From assembly GCA_023453125.1 (NCBI GenBank), contig JAEXUB010000181.1, forward strand, positions 1 to 8,022: DNA of 8,022 nucleotides, read 5' to 3'. The notes below the pieces were generated by a model, which saw only the letters and a list, made by a program, of their open reading frames with translations, searched no databases and was not told the origin of the DNA. A program made the position numbers and the translations under genes. This document shows positions 1 through 5,363 of this stretch, one piece after another. The stretch is from Bacteroidota bacterium. Its GTDB lineage: Bacteria > Bacteroidota > Ignavibacteria > Ignavibacteriales > Melioribacteraceae. Positions within the stretch are counted from its first letter, which is position 1. Each line of letters begins with the position of its first letter.

Positions 1-237
1 CCGACTACCACAATAATTTATGCCCTTCCGGTTGAAGCCAGAGTAAGAATTGAAATTTATAACTCGGTTGGACAGGTTATTGACGTACTGACAGATGAAA
101 ATAAAAGCGCAGGCTATCATAAGAAAATCTGGAATGCGGGAGGAGTCTCTTCCGGAGCCTATTTCTTTAAGATTACGGCAATAGGAATAGACGGCTCAAA
201 GTTCAGTATTGTTACGAGAATGCTTCTGCTTAAATAA
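1..237 (+). CDS. C-terminal end of a secreted protein with a type IX secretion (Por) type-A sorting domain (5' truncated)
   Basis: Frame 1 is open from the window edge to a TAA at 235-237 and gives 78 residues, beginning PTTTIIYALP and ending RMLLLK. The pattern is that of the FlgD-like/type-A C-terminal sorting domain used by the type IX secretion system: an NP-TTTI-Y-LP start, an IYNSVGQVIDVL strand pair, an SGAYFFKI strand and a basic-hydrophobic end. In this family the domain folds as a small beta-sandwich, carries the cargo through the outer-membrane translocon, and is then removed or used for anchoring. The functional part of the protein lies upstream of the window, so the cargo's own activity cannot be named. 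A strong terminator follows 15 bases after the stop, so this gene ends its transcription unit. Confidence 0.88.
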   Translation, partial: PTTTIIYALPVEARVRIEIYNSVGQVIDVLTDENKSAGYHKKIWNAGGVSSGAYFFKITAIGIDGSKFSIVTRMLLLK

Positions 238-251
238 AACTTTCTTTCTTT

Positions 252-282
252 AATAAAGGGGATCTGGTTGATCCCCTTTATT
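252..282 (+). terminator. Rho-independent terminator after the T9SS cargo gene
   Basis: A perfect 12-bp inverted repeat (AATAAAGGGGAT at 252-263, ATCCCCTTTATT at 271-282) encloses a 7-base loop, CTGGTTG, and is followed by TGTTTCTTC. It lies 15 bases after the stop at 237. The A-rich left arm and T-rich right arm could also allow some action on the other strand, but no minus-strand gene ends here. Confidence 0.88.
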
Positions 283-562
283 GTTTCTTCAAATCCAATT
301 GAAGTAATCAATCTTTTAAGTTATTTCCCCCTAAAGTAAATAATGCCGGTTATAATGACTGTATTTCAAATCACAAAATCAGACAGCCGGGTTGAATTTT
401 AGAGAATAAATAGGCAAATTATGCCTGTAAAAGTCGTTTAAATTTAATGGAAAATAATCGCGGGGGAGAGAGAAACACCTGCCGGAAAAATTGCGCAGTT
501 GCAGATTATGCTAAATAATAGCCAGCCCTCCGGCATCGTTAGCCCGATACAATATCTTTACT

Positions 563-567
563 AAGGA
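563..567 (+). promoter_or_regulatory. Ribosome binding site of the gene at 573
   Basis: AAGGA lies 5 bases before the ATG at 573 and supports that start, which also begins a clean signal peptide. Confidence 0.6.
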
Positions 568-572
568 TTGAT

Positions 573-1619
573 ATGAGAATATTAAAACTGCTCTTAATTG
601 CATTGCTGTTTTTACAGGGATCTATCTGTGCACAGAATTCCTGGGCCCCCGATAAGCCGGGAAAATGGAGATATGAAACCAATCTGCCTGAGGTCGGGTA
701 CAAATTGAGGAACTCGCAGCTTACAAAGACCGAGAGCGTCGAATTTAAAAAGAATGTCGCTGCGGTTGCAGAGTGGTTCCGGCAAAATCATCCAATGCTT
801 ACAGAGCCTAAAGGATATGACTTACGCGCTCTCTCAAATTATACCTGGAGCGATTATTCAAAGATATCGGAAGGGGAGTATGGAATACCGGCAGGAATGA
901 GTTTTATTTTTGAGCTGTTCTACAGGGACGGCAAAAAATGGAAAGTAGAGCCGCCTCAGTATGGTTTTTATATTAATAATATTGCAGGGGGGCATTTCGG
1001 CGGGTATTTTACTCCGGACACTTATACCGAAGAGAGCGGCAGGTATAATAAATCCCAAAGCAATCAAGTTGAAAAAACAAGGGATAAACTTACTCAATAT
1101 TTCTTTACACTGCCTCTGCTTGAACAGCCGGTACCTGGGGTGAATATCTATGGAAACTTCAAGGAGGAGAGGGTAATGATTGCCGTATTCAATCCGGAGA
1201 GACCTCCATTCTGGCTTCCGGTTACGGTTAAGGAACTGGCAGACGCGAGCCTTGAATATTACACTTTATTCCAGAATATTGAGATAGATAGAATGGTTCT
1301 TTCGGAACTTAAAAAAGAGATAGCCGCATATTCGCCTGAAGAGCTTGCGGCCCCTGCTTTTATGGGGCACGAATCAAATATTGCATTACGGGTTAACGGA
1401 AAAGGGAACGGGTATCAGATAATGCGCTTTAATCCGGAATACTGGGATAAAAGCCTCCCCCGCTCGGCTATTCAGTTTATGGGATTCTGGGACGGCAGGC
1501 TTTCGGATGAAGAAATGGAGGAGAGCCTTAAAAGAAGAGGATATCCTGAATATCCGCAGATGTTTGTTAATAAAATTAATTGGAACGGAGTTGCAAATAT
1601 AATAATGAAGGGAAAATAA
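573..1619 (+). CDS. Exported protein of unknown function, 348 residues
   Basis: I do not recognise this family. Residues 1-20 form a signal peptide: a charged start (MRILK), a leucine-rich core, and a signal peptidase I site ICA|QN. There is no proper lipobox before Cys19, so it is probably a soluble periplasmic or secreted protein, not a lipoprotein. The mature part (about 328 residues) has no further membrane helix and is rich in aromatic residues, with several W/Y/F-P-G turns (for example PGKWRY near residue 29 and FMGFWDG near residue 303). No catalytic motif is evident. It has an AAGGA ribosome site, and the next exported gene starts 16 bases after its stop, so the two are probably co-transcribed and may act together. 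The reading frame is intact and of plausible full length. Function is open; confidence is for the gene itself. Confidence 0.85.
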   Translation: MRILKLLLIALLFLQGSICAQNSWAPDKPGKWRYETNLPEVGYKLRNSQLTKTESVEFKKNVAAVAEWFRQNHPMLTEPKGYDLRALSNYTWSDYSKISEGEYGIPAGMSFIFELFYRDGKKWKVEPPQYGFYINNIAGGHFGGYFTPDTYTEESGRYNKSQSNQVEKTRDKLTQYFFTLPLLEQPVPGVNIYGNFKEERVMIAVFNPERPPFWLPVTVKELADASLEYYTLFQNIEIDRMVLSELKKEIAAYSPEELAAPAFMGHESNIALRVNGKGNGYQIMRFNPEYWDKSLPRSAIQFMGFWDGRLSDEEMEESLKRRGYPEYPQMFVNKINWNGVANIIMKGK

Positions 1620-1635
1620 AAGCGGGAGCTATGTA

Positions 1636-2250
1636 ATGAAATTTAGAACAATTTTAATTCTTTTGTTAATCGTAACTGCAAGCGCGGCTCTTAAGGCGCA
1701 GTCTTTAAAGGATTTGAATAATATAATTCCGATGGATCTGGTAGACTCGCGGAGCAAGGTAGATAAAACGGTTATGGGAATAGGGGCATCGGTGCATGTT
1801 ACAATAGCCGCTTCAATTAAATCTGTTGACGCCTGCTCCAAAGCCGATTTCGGCCACCTGAAAGTTGAAATTAACTGGTATAACGGGAATGACGAAACGG
1901 GAAAAGTAATGCTTCAGATGATGAAGGATATGAACGGGGCGGACCAGGAGAAAGAAAGTTTCCTTAAGCAGAGTAAAGAGGGGAAAGCAGAGAATCTTGC
2001 AAAAGGTACCGTGAAAATAGAAAGCTCGAAGAAAGAATGCAGAGACGCTATTACCGGACCAACGGGGGAATGGGAATATACCACTAATGCCTGGTATTTT
2101 TCATTCAGCGATAACAGAATAATTAAAATTGTTTTTACCGATAAAATAAAACCTGAAGCCGCTAAGAAAATTATAGCCAATATTGCTCTTGAAGCAACAA
2201 AATTCAATTTCTCGCGCTATGCGGCAACTAATGCTCACGAAAGTGACTGA
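1636..2250 (+). CDS. Exported protein of unknown function, 204 residues
   Basis: I do not recognise this family. A signal peptide covers residues 1-21 (MKFRTILILLLIVTASA core) with a likely cleavage LKA|QS. The mature protein is about 183 residues with no membrane helix. It contains just two cysteines, Cys67 and Cys135, which could pair as a disulfide in the periplasm. It shows an alternating strand/loop pattern with a strand-rich stretch near residues 145-168 (EWEYTT, WYFSFSD, IIKIVFTD), followed by an amphipathic helix (PEAAKKIIANIALEATK). This could be a small alpha/beta exported domain. The start is fixed by GGGAG at 1624-1628, 7 bases before the ATG, and by the signal peptide. It sits 16 bases after the preceding unknown exported gene, which suggests one operon. 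No strong terminator is seen after it, only a weak ATCTC/GAGAT hairpin at 2254-2270. Confidence 0.84.
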   Translation: MKFRTILILLLIVTASAALKAQSLKDLNNIIPMDLVDSRSKVDKTVMGIGASVHVTIAASIKSVDACSKADFGHLKVEINWYNGNDETGKVMLQMMKDMNGADQEKESFLKQSKEGKAENLAKGTVKIESSKKECRDAITGPTGEWEYTTNAWYFSFSDNRIIKIVFTDKIKPEAAKKIIANIALEATKFNFSRYAATNAHESD

Positions 2251-2355
2251 TTTATCTCTGATATTGAGATTTACGGAAATTTATAAGTTACATTGTGAGG
2301 TCTATAGTTCTTTTCCGGTTTTTAAATGCTAAAAATATTTTAACAAATAATATAT

Positions 2356-2361
2356 GGGAAG
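2356..2361 (+). promoter_or_regulatory. Ribosome binding site that decides the start of the OmpA-like gene
   Basis: GGGAAG lies 4 bases before the ATG at 2366. An upstream in-frame ATG at 2354 overlaps this site and has no ribosome site of its own. Starting there would only prepend MGRK to an already complete signal peptide, so 2366 is preferred. Confidence 0.6.
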
Positions 2362-2365
2362 AAAA

Positions 2366-3211
2366 ATGAAGAAGTTATTATTTACACTGGTTCTGGCGCT
2401 TGTATTATCTAATTATTCGGCCGCCCAAAATGACGCGGACGGATGTAAAGACCACCCGCTTCTTACGAGAATTGCCAATTTTTACATTTCTAAATGCGAA
2501 GAAAATTTCAATGAACTGCAGATTCGCACGGCCTCAAATAAAACCGAAACAAAGGAAGGCAATTTATTCACTATCGATTATGTATATAATTCCGGCTCGG
2601 GAGAAAAATTTAAAAGTCCGCTGCAGATTATTAAGAATTACGAAAACGCCATCGTAAAGAACGGCGGTAAAATGGTTTACAAAAATTCCAACGCTCTGGA
2701 TGCCGAACTTGAAGCATCATATTACCTTTCTACAAAAGAAAAAGAATACTGGGTAAAGCTTTTCAATTTCGGCGGTACGCCAAATGAGGTGGAACGTTTT
2801 TCACTCTACGTCCTTGAAATGGAACAGATGAAACAGGAAGTTGACGCAACAAAAATGTTCGAAGCAATTAACAAAGAGGGCTTTATTGCCCTTTACATAA
2901 ATTTTGAAACTTCGAAGGCGGATATTAAGCCGGAATCGCAGCCTATTATTCAGCAGATTGCCGATATGCTCAAACAGAATGCAGGCCTTAAAGTGAGCAT
3001 TGAAGGGCATACCGATAATACAGGCACCGAAAAATCGAATCAGACACTTTCAGAGAACAGGGCCAAGTCCGTTGTTAATGCCCTTATCGCAAAAGGAATT
3101 GACAAGGGGCGCCTCTCTTATAAGGGATGGGGACAGAGCAAGCCGGTTGCGGATAATAAGACAGATGAAGGGAAAGCCAAGAACAGAAGGGTTGAGATTG
3201 TTAAGCAATAA
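2366..3211 (+). CDS. Exported OmpA-family protein with C-terminal peptidoglycan-binding domain, 281 residues
   Basis: Residues 1-20 form a signal peptide with cleavage SAA|QN. The C-terminal part (about 175-281) is an OmpA/MotB domain. It opens with a strand, ALYINFETSKADIKPES, then contains IEGHTDNTG with Asp217, LSENRAKSV with Arg232, and the closing NRRVEI. In OmpA-like proteins the Asp and Arg bind the diaminopimelate of peptidoglycan, so the protein probably tethers to or senses the cell wall from the periplasm or outer membrane. Residues 21-155 form a separate domain I cannot name, with Cys27 and Cys44. It is too short for an eight-stranded porin barrel, so this is not a classical OmpA porin. 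The start at 2366 is chosen over the ATG at 2354 because GGGAAG (2356-2361) would serve it. The last 29 bases of the coding region recur downstream in damaged form (3286-3313). Confidence 0.92.
   Translation: MKKLLFTLVLALVLSNYSAAQNDADGCKDHPLLTRIANFYISKCEENFNELQIRTASNKTETKEGNLFTIDYVYNSGSGEKFKSPLQIIKNYENAIVKNGGKMVYKNSNALDAELEASYYLSTKEKEYWVKLFNFGGTPNEVERFSLYVLEMEQMKQEVDATKMFEAINKEGFIALYINFETSKADIKPESQPIIQQIADMLKQNAGLKVSIEGHTDNTGTEKSNQTLSENRAKSVVNALIAKGIDKGRLSYKGWGQSKPVADNKTDEGKAKNRRVEIVKQ
3182..3210 (+). repeat. Direct repeat, copy 1: 3' end of the OmpA-like gene
   Basis: These 29 bases encode the last residues (NRRVEIVKQ and the first two bases of the stop). They are repeated at 3286-3313 with a single T missing. 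Copy 1 is the functional coding end. Confidence 0.85.
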
Positions 3212-3247
3212 AGGAAGATTGCTTTTACAGTAATAAAATAGGTTATG

Positions 3248-3280
3248 CCGTCGGGAGACGCTTCGCTAAACTCCCGACGG
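3248..3280. repeat. Intergenic inverted repeat (element A), 10-bp perfect stem
   Basis: CCGTCGGGAG (3248-3257) and CTCCCGACGG (3271-3280) are exact inverted copies around a 13-base loop, ACGCTTCGCTAAA. No T-run follows on either strand, so it is not a standard terminator. Bases 3241-3270 match 4073-4102 at 24 of 30 positions, so this is one copy of a small dispersed repeat. It lies between the two copies of the OmpA-gene 3' end. Confidence 0.75.
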
Positions 3281-3285
3281 GACTT

Positions 3286-3313
3286 AACAGAAGGGTTGAG
3301 ATGTTAAGCAATA
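3286..3313 (+). repeat. Direct repeat, copy 2: displaced remnant of the OmpA-like gene's 3' end
   Basis: These 28 bases match 3182-3210 except for one missing T, which breaks the frame. Copy 2 is followed after 28 bases by the terminator at 3342. This suggests that copy 2 marks the original gene end and that the 3211-3285 segment was inserted or arose by duplication. Confidence 0.85.
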
Positions 3314-3341
3314 GACAAAAGCTTTAAAATTGGATTTATTT

Positions 3342-3374
3342 AAGAAGGGGATCCTGCGGATCCCCTTCTTTTTG
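3342..3374 (+). terminator. Rho-independent terminator of the OmpA-like gene
   Basis: A perfect 13-bp stem (AAGAAGGGGATCC at 3342-3354, GGATCCCCTTCTT at 3358-3370) with the loop TGC is followed by TTTG, giving a T-rich end. Its inner stem, AAGGGGATC/GATCCCCTT, is the same as in the terminator at 252-282. Confidence 0.9.
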
Positions 3375-3449
3375 TATTAGATATAAATTGGCATAAAATT
3401 TATACTCCGGTAAATTAAATAAGAACTTAAGCAATGCCTCTGTTGTTCT

Positions 3450-3497
3450 AAATGTACATGTTCATTTTTTGGCAGTCTGCTGCAATGTATTATACAT
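3450..3497. promoter_or_regulatory. Two ATGTA/TACAT palindromes in front of the DoxX-like gene (candidate operator)
   Basis: An 18-bp near-palindrome at 3450-3467 pairs at 8 of 9 positions and contains the exact 8-mer ATGTACAT (3452-3459). A perfect 13-bp palindrome, ATGTAT-T-ATACAT, lies at 3485-3497. They flank a possible -35 hexamer, TTGGCA (3469-3474). A loose -10, TATACA (3491-3496), sits 16 bases later inside the second palindrome. This layout would suit binding of a dimeric repressor or activator, but it is inferred from symmetry alone. Confidence 0.35.
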
Positions 3498-3524
3498 CAG
3501 TTATGATTAGAAAGGTTAAAAATA

Positions 3525-4001
3525 ATGTACAATTATATAAACAGTGTTATTTTGAAAGCTGATCCTGTAATAGCAAAATATATGAACCGCTGGAGCAATA
3601 CGGCAATTAGAATTTCTTTTGGAATTATTTTTATCTGGTTTGGAATTTTAAAGCCATTTAATCTCTCTTCGGCAGAAAACCTGCTCAGGGCTACAGTTGT
3701 ATGGCTCCCATTCGGGTCCCCCGATTTCTGGGTGATTGCAATCGGGTGGTGGGAGGTGGCAATCGGTGTCACATTTCTGTTCCAGCGGACAACCAGAATT
3801 GCCATAGCACTCCTGTTCCTCCAGATGTTCGGAACGTTTCTTCCTCTGTTTCTGCTCCCCGAAATTACATTCCAGAACGGAAATATTCTTACCCCCTCCC
3901 TTGAGGGGCAGTATATTATTAAGAATGTAATGATAATCTCAGCCGCGCTGGTTTTGGGAGGAAGGTATGATAAAACGCCTTTGGCGAGGAAGGAAATTTA
4001 A
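3525..4001 (+). CDS. DoxX-family integral membrane protein, 158 residues
   Basis: This is a small protein with four predicted membrane helices, near residues 25-42, 67-86, 91-112 and 131-146. Features shared with DoxX/DUF417-type proteins are the first-helix pattern ISFGIIFIWFGILKPF, the GWWEVAIG segment in the second helix, and the conserved LEGQYIIKNVMIISAALVLGG run leading into helix four. Members sit in the cytoplasmic membrane. Some are linked to thiol/redox stress, quinone or thiosulfate oxidation, but most have no proven reaction, and none should be assumed here. There is no signal peptide beyond the first helix. The start at 3525 is backed by AAAGG 9 bases upstream. It is transcribed alone, between a terminator and a convergent operon. 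I am sure of the membrane family type, less so of the exact subfamily. Confidence 0.82.
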   Translation: MYNYINSVILKADPVIAKYMNRWSNTAIRISFGIIFIWFGILKPFNLSSAENLLRATVVWLPFGSPDFWVIAIGWWEVAIGVTFLFQRTTRIAIALLFLQMFGTFLPLFLLPEITFQNGNILTPSLEGQYIIKNVMIISAALVLGGRYDKTPLARKEI

Positions 4002-4072
4002 AGTAATCCGCCCAGTTGAACCTGAAAAACTTTCTGCAAAAAAGAAATAAATATAGAATTCAGATTGCTATT

Positions 4073-4122
4073 GGTTCTGCCGTCGAAAGGCGCTGTGCTA
4101 AATCCGCCGCGGCGGACCGACG
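4073..4122. repeat. Intergenic inverted repeat (element B), relative of element A
   Basis: Bases 4073-4102 match 3241-3270 at 24 of 30 positions, including TGCCGTCG and the tail GCTAAA. Element B then carries a perfect 14-bp palindrome, TCCGCCGCGGCGGA (4103-4116), and an outer CGTCG (4081-4085)/CGACG (4118-4122) pair. It lies between convergent genes (plus-strand stop at 4001, minus-strand stop at 4176). No T-run follows, so it is not an ordinary terminator. Confidence 0.7.
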
Positions 4123-4142
4123 TTACTGTAATACAATATAAA

Positions 4143-4166
4143 TTCAGGCCGCTTCTACGGCCTGAA
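4143..4166 (-). terminator. Terminator of the minus-strand B12-protein/kinase operon
   Basis: A 9-bp perfect stem (TTCAGGCCG at 4143-4151, CGGCCTGAA at 4158-4166) has a 6-base loop. Read on the minus strand, it starts 9 bases after the kinase stop and continues into TTTATATT, which fits a terminator in that direction. On the plus strand an A-run follows instead, so action on the DoxX-like transcript is less likely. Confidence 0.72.
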
Positions 4167-4175
4167 AAATTAAAG

Positions 4176-5363
4176 TTACCGTAAAAGTGGAAGAGTGATT
4201 GTAAATGTGCTTCCTTTGCCCGGTTCGCTCTCAACTGTAATCCGGCCTCCGTGCCCTTCAACAATTTTTTTAACAATGAACAGGCCGAGTCCGGTGCTTG
4301 TTTCTCCCCCGGTGCTCTTAGTGCTGGTCTTTTGAAACGGCTTGAATAAATTGTCCAATTCATTTTTACGGATACCGAGTCCCTGGTCTGTTATAGCAAT
4401 AATTATCTCATCGGCGGTTACTTCGAGCCTGGCCGTTACCTCGGTGCCGGGATTTGAATACTTTACCGCATTAGTTAGAATATTCGTAATTACCTGATCC
4501 ATTTTAGATGGGTCAACTTTTGCGGTAAAAGAGGGGAATGCCGGTTCGTACTTAATTGCAATCGATTTTTTTGCCGCAAAGGGACGCTGAAACTTGATGT
4601 TTCTGCATATAAGGTGGTCAATATCGGTCTCTTCATATTTCATTTCCAGTTTTCCCGACTCAATTGAGGTCACATCAAGAAGGTCTGTAACCATATTCAG
4701 CATAAAAGTACTGGATGATTTAATCTGAGAAATAAATTCAATTTGTTCTTCCGAAAGGTTTTCCTTTTCCTCCTGCAGGAACTCGCTGTAGCTCGAAATT
4801 ACCGAGAGGGGATTGCGGAGATCGTGAACCACCATTCCCAAAAAATGATTTTTCATCTCATTCAGCCGGGCGAGTTCTATGTTTTTTTTGCTAAGTTCCC
4901 TTTGGATATCAACAAGTTCATTGTTCAATTTTGTTATTTCATCAAAATAGAAATTATCTGCCCGGTTTTGTGTGCCGATTTGGGCCGATTTTTCCTTGCT
5001 GAGCATTCTAATTACGTTTGTCTGCTCATTATTAATTGAGATTAAATCCTTAAGGAGCAGCTCAATGCTTATTTGTGTTGAGGCCCCCAATATCAGTATT
5101 TGGTTATCAATTAAAGCCCCGCCGAAATTCAGCAATTTTCCTTTCTCATCCGTTTTGAATTTCATTTCCCATCCGAAAGAGACGGAGTTTTTCTTAATTT
5201 CAGCCATAAATCCGAGCGATTTTGAAATATAGTCTTCGCCGAACATCTCATTAAATAATTTATTGATGTATTCTTCGGCAATTACACCGGTATCATTATA
5301 ATAGATATTCTCAACTATCCCGTCAGTTGTGCACGAAAGTAAAATACCATCCCCTGACATCAT
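4176..5363 (-). CDS. Soluble sensor histidine kinase paired with the cobalamin-binding protein, 395 residues
   Basis: An ATP-dependent autokinase expected to phosphorylate itself on His180 and pass the phosphate to a response regulator. Order: residues 1-97, a PAS-like alpha/beta region (LLSCTTDGIVENIYYND start, SFGWEMKF strand); about 137-172, coiled coil; about 170-235, HisKA with the H-box HDLRNP; about 280-395, HATPase with N-box ILTNAVKYS (Asn298), G1 DQGLG (Asp326), F-box FKPF and G2 GLGL (358-361). All catalytic boxes are intact. There is no membrane helix or signal peptide, so it acts in the cytoplasm. Its ATG overlaps the upstream gene's stop (ATGA at 5360-5363), with GGAG 5 bases ahead inside that gene's last codons, so translation is coupled. 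The overlap suggests the cobalamin protein supplies or modulates its signal. No response regulator lies nearby. Confidence 0.93.
   Translation of the reverse strand: MMSGDGILLSCTTDGIVENIYYNDTGVIAEEYINKLFNEMFGEDYISKSLGFMAEIKKNSVSFGWEMKFKTDEKGKLLNFGGALIDNQILILGASTQISIELLLKDLISINNEQTNVIRMLSKEKSAQIGTQNRADNFYFDEITKLNNELVDIQRELSKKNIELARLNEMKNHFLGMVVHDLRNPLSVISSYSEFLQEEKENLSEEQIEFISQIKSSSTFMLNMVTDLLDVTSIESGKLEMKYEETDIDHLICRNIKFQRPFAAKKSIAIKYEPAFPSFTAKVDPSKMDQVITNILTNAVKYSNPGTEVTARLEVTADEIIIAITDQGLGIRKNELDNLFKPFQKTSTKSTGGETSTGLGLFIVKKIVEGHGGRITVESEPGKGSTFTITLPLLR
5360..5363 (-). promoter_or_regulatory. ATGA stop/start overlap coupling the B12 protein to the kinase
   Basis: On the minus strand the TGA of the cobalamin-binding protein and the ATG of the kinase share four bases. 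The kinase ribosome site GGAG (5369-5372) lies within the upstream gene's last codons. This arrangement normally gives coupled translation and balanced amounts. Confidence 0.85.

Larger units (their letters stand above)
238..572. other. Intergenic region before the first unknown exported gene
   Basis: This 335-base stretch has no gene. After the terminator at 252-282 it holds a small hairpin, AGGCA/TGCCT with a 5-base loop (412-426). It also holds a 7-bp inverted repeat, TGCCGGA (480-486) and TCCGGCA (529-535), which could close a structured leader ahead of the gene at 573. No convincing sigma-70 or Bacteroidota-type (TAnnTTTG) promoter stands out; the closest match, TATCTTTA at 553-560, is too near the start codon to be used. 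No known riboswitch core was recognised. Confidence 0.4.
3212..3524. other. Intergenic region between the OmpA-like and DoxX-like genes
   Basis: This 313-base stretch has no gene. In order it holds element A (3241-3280), the displaced copy of the OmpA-gene 3' end (3286-3313), the terminator (3342-3374), two ATGTA/TACAT palindromes (3450-3497), and the AAAGG ribosome site (3511-3515) of the next gene. The DoxX-like gene must therefore have its own promoter between about 3375 and 3510. Confidence 0.7.

Noticed and set aside
858..1097. Open frames antisense to or overlapping the main genes (for example 858-1097 minus, 1914-2207 minus, 3998-4363 minus, 7180-7410 minus)
   Set aside because: They lie opposite or within better-supported genes, or in A/T-rich spacer, lack ribosome sites and signal-like or domain-like sequence, and are shadows.
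2254..2270. Terminator after the second unknown exported gene
   Set aside because: The ATCTC/GAGAT stem is only 5 bp, A/T-rich, and without a T-run.
2354..2365. Earlier in-frame ATG at 2354 as the start of the OmpA-like gene
   Set aside because: It overlaps the GGGAAG ribosome site serving the ATG at 2366 and has no site of its own; the signal peptide is complete from 2366.
3248..3280. Element A as the terminator of the OmpA-like gene
   Set aside because: No T-run follows the hairpin on the plus strand, and a classical terminator lies just downstream at 3342-3374.
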